DNA of 64,000 bases from Streptomyces sp. NA04227 (GCF_013364195.1 NZ_CP054918.1:2221001-2285000), one strand, 5' to 3'; shown: positions 33,178-42,447, counted from the stretch's first letter. Numbers and translations are program-made. The notes: a model not told the origin generated them from the sequence alone.

Positions 33178-34341
33178 TCACAGCCTCTCGATGATCGTGG
33201 CGTTGGCGACGCCGCCGGACTCGGACATCGTCTGGAGGCCGTAACGGGCGCCTCTGTCCTCCAGGTTGTGCAGCAGCGTGGTCATCACACGGGCACCGCT
33301 GCCGCCCAGCGGATGGCCGAGGGCGATGGCGCCGCCGCGTACGTTGAGCTGGTCGAAGTCGACGCCGGTCTCGCGCTGCCAGGCGAGGACGACGGCGGCG
33401 AAGGCCTCGTTGACCTCGAACAGGTCGATGTCCGCCAGGGTGAGCCCGCCCCGGTCCAGGACCCGTTCGGTCGCGGGGATGATCGCGGTGAGCATCAGCA
33501 GCGGGTCGTCCCCGGCGACCGCGAAGGAGTGGAAGCGGGCGCGCGGGCGCAGGCCGAGCCGTTCGGCCACGTCCTCCCCCATGATGAGCAGGGCCGCGGC
33601 GCCGTCGCCCACGGAGGAGGAGTTGCCCGCGGTGATGTGCCAGCGGATCTCCGGGAAGCGCTCCTCCAACTCCGGCTCGTAGTAGGCGGGTTGGAGTGAG
33701 GCCAGCGCCTCGGCACTGGTGTCGGGGCGGACCGCCTCGTCGGGCATCCCGGTCCAGATCACCTCACGGTCGAATTCGCCGGCCTCCCATGCCGCCGCCG
33801 CCCTGCGGTGCGAGACCAGGGCGTAGGCGTCCTGCTCGGCGCGGCTCACCTTCCAGCGGGCGGCGATGAGTTCGGCGCTGATGCCGTGGCCGACCAGGCC
33901 TTCGGAGTAGCGGCTCGCGTGCCGGGAGCCGTAGGGGTCGGCGTGCCGGGCGTGGCCGGAGTTCTTCGGTACGCGGGACATCGACTCCACCCCGCAGGCG
34001 ACCACGATGTCGTACGCGCCGCTGATGACGCCCTGGGCCGCGATGTGCGCGGCCTGCTGGGAGGAGCCGCACTGGCGGTCGACGGTCATCCCGGGCACGG
34101 TCTGCGGGAGTCCGGCGGCGAGCACCGCGTTGCGGGTGATGTTGAGCGACTGCTCGCCGACCTGGCTGACGCAGCCGCCGACCACGTCGTCGATCAACTC
34201 AGGGTCGAGGTCGGCGCGTTGGACCAGCTCCTGGAGGGTGCGGGCGAGCAGGTCGACGGGATGGGTCTCGTGCAGCGCCCCGGTGGGGCTGCCCCTGCCC
34301 ACCGGCGTGCGCACCGCTTCGACGATCACGGCGTCCCGCAC
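33178..34341 (-). CDS. Thiolase-family acetyl-CoA acyltransferase, second active-site Cys missing
   Basis: 387-aa thiolase fold protein. The nucleophile Cys91 (DRQCGSSQQA), NEAFA and GGAIALGHPLGGSGAR are intact. The C-terminal motif, usually Cys-x-Gly-Gly (for example TMCEGGG), reads TMSESGG, so the second catalytic Cys is Ser. It could still condense or cleave poorly, or do another acyl transfer. The start is the second of two GTG codons (34341), which has better spacing from AGGAGG. It is a single gene between HxlR and the P450 operon. Confidence 0.82.
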   Translation of the reverse strand: MRDAVIVEAVRTPVGRGSPTGALHETHPVDLLARTLQELVQRADLDPELIDDVVGGCVSQVGEQSLNITRNAVLAAGLPQTVPGMTVDRQCGSSQQAAHIAAQGVISGAYDIVVACGVESMSRVPKNSGHARHADPYGSRHASRYSEGLVGHGISAELIAARWKVSRAEQDAYALVSHRRAAAAWEAGEFDREVIWTGMPDEAVRPDTSAEALASLQPAYYEPELEERFPEIRWHITAGNSSSVGDGAAALLIMGEDVAERLGLRPRARFHSFAVAGDDPLLMLTAIIPATERVLDRGGLTLADIDLFEVNEAFAAVVLAWQRETGVDFDQLNVRGGAIALGHPLGGSGARVMTTLLHNLEDRGARYGLQTMSESGGVANATIIERL

Positions 34342-34344
34342 CAC

Positions 34345-34991
34345 AGCCTCCTCGGCCCGGCGACGCCGTCACATCCGGCGCCACTGCTACGTCATGAGAC
34401 CGGAGGGCCGCTCGGCCACCGCCGCGCGCCTCCGGGCTCCGGGCCCCCGTCACAGTTCCGCTTGCCGGGGCGGGAGCGGGTTCCGGCGGCCCCGGCCGGC
34501 GACCGTCGCGGCCGCCCAACTCCTTTTCAGGGCCACCGAGTTGCCCTTTCCAACGCACTCGGCCCGTCGACCGTATCAATCGTTAGTTTGATTCCACAAC
34601 CCTGACCGGGTGAGCTTTTCGCACACAGGTGCGCACGGAAGCACACGCCGGAGTGCGCGCCATGCCGCGAGCGCTGGGCGCACCACACCTGTGAAACCCG
34701 CCCGACTCGCCCTCGTAAAGCCTTCGTCAGCAGGCGAGACACCCCTTGTCCGGCCGGAAGTGATGTTGTTATGTTCATGCCTTCTGGATCCGTTTGAAGT
34801 TCCAACCCACTGGACAGGACACTTCTCCAGGACCGGCCGCGCCCGGTCCGCGGCGATCAGCGGCACCCGCCGACCCGCATCGGCAATCACTCACCACACC
34901 CCACGACCGCACCCGCCCCCGAGCCGTGTGCGGTCGTCAACTCCGACTTCGTCAGGGCGCACGGCCCGGCGATACGACATCCGGGAGTGAA
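34345..34991. other. 650-bp gene-free region upstream of the P450
   Basis: I see no supported gene. It contains an inverted repeat, ATCAA-N8-TTGAT at 34575-34592, in a locally A/T-rich patch, which is a candidate regulator site for the P450 operon or for the divergent thiolase. Confidence 0.5.
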
Positions 34992-36230
34992 GTGACGACT
35001 CAGAGCGACGCCCTGGCAGATCCGCTGGACATCATGGGCCGCCTGCTGGCCCCGGCCGGAAAGCAGAACCCGTACCCGCTGTACGAGGAGATGCGCGCAC
35101 ACGGCTCCCTGGTCGACGTGGCCTCGGGCACGCACGTCTTCGCCACCGGCTACGCCGAGTGCTCGCGGGCCCTGCGCGAACCCGACCTGCTCTCCACCGA
35201 CGGCGCGGTGCAGGACCTCAAGCTGCCCGGCTGGCGCGAGCACTCCTCGTGGCGGTGGCTGACCCGGAACATGCTGTTCTCCAACGACCCGACCCACGAG
35301 CGCCAGCGCCGCTTCTTCGGCAGCGCCTTCTCCGCGCGCGCCGTGGCGGGCCGCCGGGCGATGATCGAGCGCCTGTCCGACGAGGCCGTCCGGCACGTGG
35401 CCCAACTCGGCCGGGACGGCGCCGAGATCGACCTGGTCCCCGAACTCACCTACCGCTTCGCCACCGCCGTCATCGGCGAACTCCTCGGCGTACCGCCGAA
35501 GGACCAGGCCCCGATGCGCGCCGGGATCGGCGACATCACCCTGGCCCTGGACCCGATCGCCGACATGAGCCAACTGGAGCCGGGCGACGCGGCGATGGAC
35601 ACCTTCGCCGAGTACTTCTACGAGCTGGTCGCCCAGCGCCGTGCCGAGCCGCGCGAGGACCTCACCAGTACCTGGGTGAAGGTCTGCGACGACAGCGGCG
35701 ACATCAGCGAGGAGGAACTGGTCGCCAACCTGATGCTGTTCCTGGTCGCGGCGGCCGAGGCCCCGATGGACCTGTTCAGCAACACGGTCCGGCTCGCCCT
35801 GGAACACCCCGAGCACGCCGAGCGGCTGCGCGCGGACCCCGCGTACGCGGCCGGTTTCGTCGACGAGACGCTGCGCTACGAGCCCGCCGTGCACGCCCTG
35901 AACCGGGTCGCCGCCAAGGATATGGAGTTCTTCGGCCTGAAGATCACCGAAGGCACCGCGGTCACCCTGATGCTGGGCGCGGGCAACCGCGACCCGCAGC
36001 GCTACCCGGACCCGGCGGCCTTCGACCCGCAGCGCACGGACATCCAGCCGCTGACCTTCAGCGCGGGCGCGCACTACTGTCTGGGCGCCAATGTGGCCCG
36101 GATGTCCGCCGAGACGATGGTCCCCCAACTCCTGCGCGAGATCCCGCGGTTGAAGCTCACCGAGGAAGCCGTCTGGCGCGATCAGCTCGTCCAGCGCGGC
36201 CAGGCGCGAATGCTCGCCACGACGGTCTGA
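34992..36230 (+). CDS. Cytochrome P450 with altered I-helix
   Basis: 412-aa soluble P450 from a GTG with GGGAG upstream. Haem motif FSAGAHYCLG with Cys363 and the ExxR motif (ETLR, 292-295) are intact. The I-helix reads FLVAAAEAPMD (about 250-260): the acid is kept but the conserved Thr of the acid-alcohol pair is Ala, followed by Pro. P450s without this Thr, such as EryF, may use substrate-assisted oxygen activation. It is followed 223 bp later by an alpha/beta-hydrolase-fold gene. The P450 could act on the product of the desaturase cluster 5 kb away, but nothing shows this. Confidence 0.88.
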   Translation: MTTQSDALADPLDIMGRLLAPAGKQNPYPLYEEMRAHGSLVDVASGTHVFATGYAECSRALREPDLLSTDGAVQDLKLPGWREHSSWRWLTRNMLFSNDPTHERQRRFFGSAFSARAVAGRRAMIERLSDEAVRHVAQLGRDGAEIDLVPELTYRFATAVIGELLGVPPKDQAPMRAGIGDITLALDPIADMSQLEPGDAAMDTFAEYFYELVAQRRAEPREDLTSTWVKVCDDSGDISEEELVANLMLFLVAAAEAPMDLFSNTVRLALEHPEHAERLRADPAYAAGFVDETLRYEPAVHALNRVAAKDMEFFGLKITEGTAVTLMLGAGNRDPQRYPDPAAFDPQRTDIQPLTFSAGAHYCLGANVARMSAETMVPQLLREIPRLKLTEEAVWRDQLVQRGQARMLATTV

Positions 36231-36453
36231 ACGAACCGGCTCGCGGCCCGCGACCGCGAACGGCCCGGTCGGGGGCCGGCCGCGGGCCGTCGCACGCGGC
36301 ACCGCACGCCGCCCAACTCCCCTGTTTCCGACGCTACTTGCACGTGCGGCGGGCAGCTGAGCCATGCCCGTACGCCTCCATGCCCGTACACCCCCCACCC
36401 CACCCCCACGTACGACCCGGCCCGCGCCGGGCGGACACGTAAGGAGAGACCAC

Positions 36454-37350
36454 GTGCCCAGTAACTCCGAGGTACCCGGCAACGCCGAGCTCGCCTCCTT
36501 GCTGGACGGCGACTTCACCAGTGAGACCGCCGAGGTCAACGGCGTACGACTGCACTATGTGCGGGGCGGGCAGGGAGACCCGCTCTTCCTGCTGCCCGGC
36601 TGGCCCGAGACCTGGTGGGAGTACCGCAAGGTCATGCCCGCTCTGGCGCGGCGGTTCACGGTGCACGCGATCGACATCCGCGGCATGGGCGGCTCCGCGA
36701 AACCGGAGTCCGGGTTCGAGAAGAAGTCGATGGCCGCGGACATCCGGGCGCTCGCCGCGCACATCGGATACGAGCGGATCAGCATCGCCGGGCACGGCAT
36801 CGGTTCGATGGTCGCGTACGCCTTCGCGGCGAACCACCCCGAGGCGACCGACAAGCTGGTCATGCTCAACACCACGCACATAGACGAGAGTTACTACGGA
36901 TTCACGCTGATGCCCCGGCCCGGCACCCCGGGTCCGCACCGCTGGTGGCTGGCCTTCAACACCGTGGAGGGCTTCCCGGAGAAGGTGCTCGCGCACAACT
37001 ACCGCCCGATGACGGACTTCATGTTCGACCTGAGCCTGCTGAACCCGGGCGCCGTGGGCGAGTTCGACCGCCGGGTCTACGCCGAGGCGTACTCCTCCCC
37101 CGCCGCGGTACGCGCCAGCTCCGGCTGGTTCAAGACCTACCAGCAGGACATCGCGGACTTCGCCTCGTACGAGAAGATCCGGGTCCCGGTCCTCGGCCTC
37201 GCGTACGGCGGCTTCTACGCGTACATGAGTGAGGTGCTGCCGCGGCACGGTGTGGACGTGCGCGTCGCGGAGATCACCGACAGCCGCAACTATCTCGTCG
37301 AGGAACAGCCCGAGCAGGTGACGCACCATCTGCTGGAGTTCCTCGGCTGA
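36454..37350 (+). CDS. Epoxide-hydrolase-like fold protein without a catalytic triad
   Basis: 298 aa from a GTG with AAGGAG 8 nt upstream. The fold is clearly epoxide-hydrolase/haloalkane-dehalogenase-like (LPGWPETWWEYRKVMPAL, then DIRGMGGSAKPES). But the nucleophile elbow is GHGIG (113-117), so Gly sits where Asp or Ser should be; the C-terminal GH-type His region is DSRNYLVEEQP with no His; and no acid is seen after YGG. HGxP is PGWP. It is probably not a hydrolase; a lyase, isomerase or binding role is possible. It follows the P450 gene. Confidence 0.82.
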   Translation: MPSNSEVPGNAELASLLDGDFTSETAEVNGVRLHYVRGGQGDPLFLLPGWPETWWEYRKVMPALARRFTVHAIDIRGMGGSAKPESGFEKKSMAADIRALAAHIGYERISIAGHGIGSMVAYAFAANHPEATDKLVMLNTTHIDESYYGFTLMPRPGTPGPHRWWLAFNTVEGFPEKVLAHNYRPMTDFMFDLSLLNPGAVGEFDRRVYAEAYSSPAAVRASSGWFKTYQQDIADFASYEKIRVPVLGLAYGGFYAYMSEVLPRHGVDVRVAEITDSRNYLVEEQPEQVTHHLLEFLG

Positions 37351-37391
37351 TCAACTCGCCTCTTCCGTACGGGCGTTGACACGTGCGACCG

Positions 37392-37539
37392 GCCCCCGGC
37401 CTGCGGTTGCGGGCCGGGGGCAGACGGGGTCGCGCGGGTGGCGTGCGGAGGGGCGAAGGGGGAAAGGGGGACCTCCCGGCCCTGTCGGGGGATCCGCCGC
37501 CGGAGTCGGGGGAGGCGGCGGAAACAGGGCCGGGAGGTC
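37392..37539. terminator. Two hairpins between convergent genes
   Basis: First, GCCCCCGGCC (37392-37401) pairs with 37412-37421. Second, a large structure: 16-bp perfect arms GACCTCCCGGCCCTGT (37470-37485) and 37524-37539 enclose an inner 9-bp stem TCCGCCGCC (37493-37501) with 37513-37521. They separate the hydrolase-fold gene (stop 37350) and the MFS gene (stop 37576). Confidence 0.8.
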
Positions 37540-37575
37540 TGGGGGTGGTGGTCCGGGGTGTCTCCCGCGTAGGGG

Positions 37576-39036
37576 TCAGCTCTTGGCAGCGGGTTCGGTG
37601 GACGGTTTGGCGGCCGGTGCGGCGCCCGGTTTGGTGGCGCGGAGCAGGAGCAGGCAGCTGAGTCCGGCGGCGAGGGTGACCGCGGCGGTGAACCACCAGC
37701 CGTTGTCGAAGGAGTCGGCCACCTCGTGCGGCCCGGGGGTGCCGAGTACGGCGACCAGTCCGGACACCCCGATCACACCGCCGGTCTGGCGGGCCATGGT
37801 GACGGCGGCCGACCCGGTGGAGAAGCTGGCCGGGGGCACCTTGCTGAGCGCCGCGCCGATCAGGGTCGGCATGGCGAAGCAGACGCCGACGCCGGTGAGC
37901 AGCATGCCGGGCAGCAGGCCGAGTACGTAGTCGTGGTCGGTGACATCGAGCGCGGCGATCCACCAGCCGATGCCGACCGCGAACAGCACACAGCCGACGG
38001 CCGCCACCACTCCGGCACCCAGCCGGGCCGAGAGCTTGCCCGCGTACGGGGTGAGCAGCGGGACCATCATCGGGCCCGGGCTGATCGCGAGGCCGGTCTC
38101 CAGGGCGGACCAGCCCCAGACGTCCTGGCACCACAGGGTGGCCGAGAGCAGCATCGCGCTGAAGGCCACCGCGAACACCAGGTTGGCCAGCATGGCCGGG
38201 CTCATGGCGGGGAGTTTGAGCAGGCCGAGCGGGAAGACCGGGCTCGGGTGGCTCGCGGAGCGCCGGGTGAACAGGGCCACCAGGACCACCGAGGCGGCCA
38301 GGGTGCCGAGCGTGGAGGCCGTGCCCCAGCCCCAGTCGGTGCCCTTGACCAGGCCGAGCGCCAGCGCGCCGATGCCGAGGGTGAGCAGGACGGCGCCGAG
38401 GTAGTCGACCCGGCCCACCTCGGTGCGGCGCGGGGTGTCCGCGATGATCTTCCGTCCGGCGAGCACCGCGGCGATGCCCACGGGGACGTTGATCAGGAAG
38501 ATCCAGCGCCAGTCGAGTTCGGTGAGCGCACCGCCGATCACCGGTCCGAGCGCGGCGGCCAGTCCGCTGACCGCCGCCCAGTTGCGTACGGCGGCGGGCC
38601 GCTGCTCGGGCGGGGCCACACTCAGCAGGATGCCGAGCGAGGAGGGGATCAGCATCGCCGCGCCCACGGCCTGGAGGACCCGGAAGCCGACCAGGGACCA
38701 GACCTCGGGGGCCACCGCACACAGCACGGAGGCGACGGTGAACAGCGCGACTCCCTGGAGATAGGCGCGCTTCGAGCCGAGCCGGTCGGCGTAGCTGCCC
38801 GCGGGGACCAAGAGCGCCGCGAAGACCACCGAGTAGGCGTTGAGCACCCAGGACAGCGAGGACAGGGAGGCGCCGTCGAAGTCGGTGGCGATGTCCGGAA
38901 GGGCGACGTTGACGACGAAGAGGTCGAGGTTCGACATCGCGACGCCTGCGGCGACGATGAGGAAAACGCGTCGGTAGTGGGCCGCGGCGGCCGCCGGTGT
39001 CTTCTCCCCGACGCCTGGGGCTGCTTGCTGGGACAT
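37576..39036 (-). CDS. MFS drug exporter, DHA2 (14-helix) type
   Basis: 486-aa multidrug-type proton antiporter. Motif A variant (GSYADRLGSKRAYLQG), motif B region (GFRVLQAVGAAMLIPSSL) and motif C (LGPVIGGALTELDWRWIFLINVP) fit the DHA2/EmrB family with 14 helices. ATG 39036 (MSQQAAPG) has AAGGA upstream. A perfect palindrome lies 185 bp upstream. It may export a product of the nearby P450 pair or of the desaturase cluster; this is inference from position only. Confidence 0.9.
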   Translation of the reverse strand: MSQQAAPGVGEKTPAAAAAHYRRVFLIVAAGVAMSNLDLFVVNVALPDIATDFDGASLSSLSWVLNAYSVVFAALLVPAGSYADRLGSKRAYLQGVALFTVASVLCAVAPEVWSLVGFRVLQAVGAAMLIPSSLGILLSVAPPEQRPAAVRNWAAVSGLAAALGPVIGGALTELDWRWIFLINVPVGIAAVLAGRKIIADTPRRTEVGRVDYLGAVLLTLGIGALALGLVKGTDWGWGTASTLGTLAASVVLVALFTRRSASHPSPVFPLGLLKLPAMSPAMLANLVFAVAFSAMLLSATLWCQDVWGWSALETGLAISPGPMMVPLLTPYAGKLSARLGAGVVAAVGCVLFAVGIGWWIAALDVTDHDYVLGLLPGMLLTGVGVCFAMPTLIGAALSKVPPASFSTGSAAVTMARQTGGVIGVSGLVAVLGTPGPHEVADSFDNGWWFTAAVTLAAGLSCLLLLRATKPGAAPAAKPSTEPAAKS

Positions 39037-39220
39037 GATCCTTGGTCTCAATTCTCTCGGGATGACGCTTGGTTCATGTGGTTCATGGCAAGGACGGCCC
39101 TCGGGCCTGGGTCGCGGGGCGGCGGTGGGGCGGCGGCGTCGGCGCCCCGTACGGAACTGTTCGGCTCGGCTGTGTCCGGTCCGGTTCGGTTCGGTTCGGA
39201 TCGGTTCGGATCACCTCGGC

Positions 39221-39247
39221 CATTGAGTTGGAAAATCCAACTCAATG
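39221..39247. promoter_or_regulatory. Perfect 12-bp palindrome upstream of the MFS gene
   Basis: CATTGAGTTGGA (39221-39232), AAA, then TCCAACTCAATG (39236-39247). It looks like an operator for a dimeric repressor such as a TetR or MarR protein; no regulator gene is adjacent. Just before it are short GGTTC/GGATC direct repeats (39182-39212). Confidence 0.65.
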
Positions 39248-39302
39248 ACGCGGCGTCATCCTAGGGAAGTCGGTTGGAAGTGGCAACCCACTGGCCGACG
39301 CG

Positions 39303-39407
39303 CGGACTTGAGGGGCTGTGGGCCACCTCAAGTCCGTGCGAGCCGGTACGCCCAACGGCAACGGCCCCCGCCCCGCGGACCGAAAGGTCCGCGCGACAGG
39401 GGCCGTT
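39303..39407 (-). terminator. Terminator hairpins after the acyl-CoA synthetase gene
   Basis: AACGGCCCC (39360-39368) pairs with 39399-39407, enclosing CGCGGACC-GAAA-GGTCCGCG (39374-39393). A second hairpin, CGGACTTGAGG (39303-39313) with 39326-39336, follows in the minus direction. Both lie 20-120 nt after the stop at 39427. Confidence 0.72.
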
Positions 39408-39426
39408 CCCGTACCCGAGTACGTAC

Positions 39427-41346
39427 TCAGCCGCCGTAGAGCTCCTCGATCTCGCTCGCGTAGGCGGCGACGATCGCATGCCGCTTGATCTTCAGAGACG
39501 GCGTCAGCAGGCCGTTCTCCTCGGTGAACTCCCCCGGAACCAGGGCGAATTTACGGATGGACTCGGCGCGCGAGACGGCCTCGTTGGCGTAGTCGACGGC
39601 CTTCTGGACCTCCGCGATCAGCTCCGGGTCGCGGACCACCTCGGCCATCGGGGTGTCCCTCGGGCGCTTGCGCACCGACAGCCAGTGCTGGACGGCGTCC
39701 GGCTCCAGGGCGATGACGGCGGAGACGAAGGACCGGTTGTCGCCGACGACGATGCACTGGCCGACCGGCGGACGGCTGCGCAGCCGGTCCTCCAGGACCG
39801 CGGGCGAGACGTTCTTGCCGCCGGAGGTGACGATGATGTCCTTCTTGCGCCCGGTGATCGTCAGGTATCCGTCGTCGTCGAGGGCGCCGAGGTCACCGGT
39901 GGTGAACCAGCCGTCGTGGAGCACCTCGCCGGTCGCCGCCGGGTTGGCCCAGTACGAGTCGAAGACGGTGCCGCTCCTGAGGAGCACCTCGCCGTCGTCC
40001 GCGATGCGCACCCCGGAACCGGGCACCGGCTGGCCGACGGCGCCCGGGCGCGGCCCCAGCGGCGGAGCGAGGGTGACGGCACCGCAGGTCTCGGTGAGGC
40101 CGTAGCCCTCGAAGATGGTGATACCGGCCGCGAAGAAGAAGTGGTTGAGACGGCTGTCGAGCGGGGAGCCGCCGCTGATCGCGTAGTTGAGGTTGCCGCC
40201 GAGCTCCTTGCGGATGCGGCGGTAGACGAGCAGGTCGTACAGGCCGTGCGCGAGCCTGAGTTTCAGGCCCGGACCCTTGCCCTTGCCGAGGAACCGCGCG
40301 AGTTCGGCCTCGCCGTAGGCCACGGCGATCCGGTCGGCGCGCTCGAAGGAGGAGCCGCGGCCCATCTTCTCGGCGGTGGCGCGTCCGGTGTCATGGATCT
40401 TCTCGAAGAGGTACGGCACCGCCACCACGAACGTCGGCTTGAACGACTGGAGTTGGGGACGCAGATCGTCCGGCTTGATGCTCGGGCAGTGTCCGACCAC
40501 GATGCGCGCGTACAGGCAGGCGACCTGGAGGCTGCGGCCGAGGATGTGCGCGAGGGGGAGGAAGAGCAGCGTGGACGGTTCGACTCCGGTGATCTCCTTG
40601 AACACCGGGAGCGACAGTTCGCTGGAGTTGGTGGCCCCCGCGTAGAGGTTGGCGTGGGTGAGCACACAGCCCTTGGGGCGTCCGGTGGTGCCGGAGGTGT
40701 AGCAGAGGGTGGCCACGCTGTCGCCGGTCAGGGCGGCGCGGCGCTTGGTGACCTCGTCCTCGGGGACGTCCCGGCCGAGCCCGACGATGTCGGCGACGCC
40801 GCCCGTGTCGAGTTCCCAGATCCGCGGTGGTTCGGTGTGCTGCGCGCAGCCCTCGCGGACCACGGCCGTGTTGTCCGCGGTCTCGGTGATCACGAGGCGG
40901 GCGCCGGAGTCGCGCACGATCCACTCGACCTGACCCGGCGAGGACGTCGGGTAGATCGGGACCGTCTGGCCGCCCGCCGCCCAGATCGCGAAGTCGAGGA
41001 CGCACCACTCGTAGCGGGTACGCGACATCACGGCGACCCGGCCGCCCGGTTCGAGACCGGCGGCGATCAGTCCCTTCGCGGTGGCCGACACCTCGCGCGC
41101 GAACTGCGCGGCGGTCACCGGCTGCCAGGTGTCCCCTTCCAGGCGCCGGATCACCACCTGGTCGGGTACCTCGGCGGCGTTCACGTACGGGATGTCGGGG
41201 ACGCCCGCCCCCGCCGCCGGGGCGACCAGCGGCTCCGCGTGCGCCTCGCGCACCACGCCGTTGTCGTCCCGGATCAGCCTGATCTTCACGCGCCCGGTGA
41301 GATCCGGGCGGCTCTGTGCGGTCTTCAGGTCCTGGCGAACGCCCAT
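39427..41346 (-). CDS. Long-chain acyl-CoA synthetase (AMP-forming)
   Basis: 639-aa enzyme that activates long-chain fatty acids to CoA esters. Motifs: CYTSGTTGRPKGCVLTH (P-loop), FEGYGLTET, FTTGDLGALDDDG and GRKKDIIVTSGGKNVSP, the FACS signature order; the C-terminus ends in the Lys-containing LTPSLKIKR. The ATG at 41346 has GGGAG upstream. The promoter has CTTAC-N6-GTAAG, the site also found twice at the divergent TetR/SCP2 promoter, so it is probably controlled by that TetR. Confidence 0.92.
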   Translation of the reverse strand: MGVRQDLKTAQSRPDLTGRVKIRLIRDDNGVVREAHAEPLVAPAAGAGVPDIPYVNAAEVPDQVVIRRLEGDTWQPVTAAQFAREVSATAKGLIAAGLEPGGRVAVMSRTRYEWCVLDFAIWAAGGQTVPIYPTSSPGQVEWIVRDSGARLVITETADNTAVVREGCAQHTEPPRIWELDTGGVADIVGLGRDVPEDEVTKRRAALTGDSVATLCYTSGTTGRPKGCVLTHANLYAGATNSSELSLPVFKEITGVEPSTLLFLPLAHILGRSLQVACLYARIVVGHCPSIKPDDLRPQLQSFKPTFVVAVPYLFEKIHDTGRATAEKMGRGSSFERADRIAVAYGEAELARFLGKGKGPGLKLRLAHGLYDLLVYRRIRKELGGNLNYAISGGSPLDSRLNHFFFAAGITIFEGYGLTETCGAVTLAPPLGPRPGAVGQPVPGSGVRIADDGEVLLRSGTVFDSYWANPAATGEVLHDGWFTTGDLGALDDDGYLTITGRKKDIIVTSGGKNVSPAVLEDRLRSRPPVGQCIVVGDNRSFVSAVIALEPDAVQHWLSVRKRPRDTPMAEVVRDPELIAEVQKAVDYANEAVSRAESIRKFALVPGEFTEENGLLTPSLKIKRHAIVAAYASEIEELYGG

Positions 41347-41447
41347 TGCGGCTCCCGGGTGGGTGTCTGGCCTGCGGAGCGCGACTGGGCGGCAGGGGTC
41401 CCGCGTTCGGTCCCGCCCCTGGGACCCCGCCGGAGCCACGCTTACTT

Positions 41448-41476
41448 ACTCATGAGTCAACTTACTCACGCGTAAG
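41448..41476. promoter_or_regulatory. TetR-type operator at the acyl-CoA synthetase promoter
   Basis: CTTAC-TCACGC-GTAAG at 41461-41476, with the palindrome ACTCATGAGT at 41448-41457 next to it. The 371-bp region 41347-41717 holds otherwise only GATGCGGTGA-like short repeats and no gene. Confidence 0.6.
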
Positions 41477-41717
41477 CGAAATTCAATGGGCAGCGCGCAG
41501 GGAAATTCCTCGCCGACCCCCACAAACAAGGGGGTGGGCTCATTGACCGAGACGGTTGGAAACGATGCGCGGTCGGGGCGTCACTCAGCGGATGCGTGAG
41601 CGGGTGCGGTGAGCGGATGCGATGAAGGATGCGGCGAAGGGCGCAGTGAAGAGTGCGGCCGCCGCCGGGGGCGCCCGGGCGGCACTCCCTGGTGAGGGGC
41701 GGTACGGGCGCCCGGGT

Positions 41718-42419
41718 TCAGCCGGAGCGAGGCGCCGGCGTCCAGGTCTCGCCCTCCAGGACATGACTCATGCCCACCCAGACCATGTTCATCAGACGCA
41801 GCGCGACGGCCTCCGGGGACTGCCCGGGGTTGCGGTCCATCCAGTCGGTGAGGGTGTCGGCGGCTCCGACCAGGGCGTGCGCGACGAAGTCGGCCTCCCC
41901 GTCGCCGAGTTGGACCTTGGGGCCCGCCTCGGCGATGCCGTGCCGTACGAGTCCGGCCACCTGAGCCATCACCGCACGGCGCGCCTCGGCGACCGCGGCG
42001 GCTATCGCCTCACTGAGCTCGGACGCCTGCCGGTGCAGGACCACCCAGCTGTCACGGCTCTCGGCGACGAAGCGGAAGAAGGCCACCAGGGCGGCGTGCA
42101 ACTGGAGTTCAGGAGTGCCGCCCTGGCTCGCGGCGCCCTGGAACGCCTCGACGAGCCGGTCCGCCTCCCGGCGCAGGCAGGCGAGGAACAGCCCCTCCTT
42201 GGAGTCCAGGTAGAGGTACACCATCGGCTTCGAGATGCCCGCGAGCTCGGCGATCTCGTCGACCGAGGCGGCGTGGTAGCCACGCTTGGCGAACACCTGG
42301 ATCGCCACGTCGATGATCTGCTGCTCGCGCACCTCGCGCGGGACACGGCGGCGCCCCTTCTGCCCGGACGCCTCCTTACGGCCCTTGTGGCCTGGAGGTT
42401 TTCCCGTTTCGTCGCTCAC
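41718..42419 (-). CDS. TetR-family regulator of the fatty-acid module
   Basis: 233 aa from a GTG. After a basic, Gly-rich N-terminus (GKPPGHKGRKEASGQKGRRR) the TetR HTH follows (IDVAIQVFAKRGYHAASVDE, GISKPMVYLYLDSKEGL). TAGGCT lies 7 nt before the GTG with no Shine-Dalgarno. It is divergent from the SCP2/acyl-CoA dehydrogenase operon, with two operator copies between them and one at the synthetase promoter, so it probably represses lipid degradation genes and responds to an acyl-CoA (inference). Confidence 0.88.
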   Translation of the reverse strand: MSDETGKPPGHKGRKEASGQKGRRRVPREVREQQIIDVAIQVFAKRGYHAASVDEIAELAGISKPMVYLYLDSKEGLFLACLRREADRLVEAFQGAASQGGTPELQLHAALVAFFRFVAESRDSWVVLHRQASELSEAIAAAVAEARRAVMAQVAGLVRHGIAEAGPKVQLGDGEADFVAHALVGAADTLTDWMDRNPGQSPEAVALRLMNMVWVGMSHVLEGETWTPAPRSG

Positions 42420-42447
42420 CCTTGCCAGCCTACCCAGCTCGTCGTAC

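Noticed and set aside
39274..41475. 733-codon plus-strand frame
   Set aside because: Antisense to the acyl-CoA synthetase with its complete motifs.
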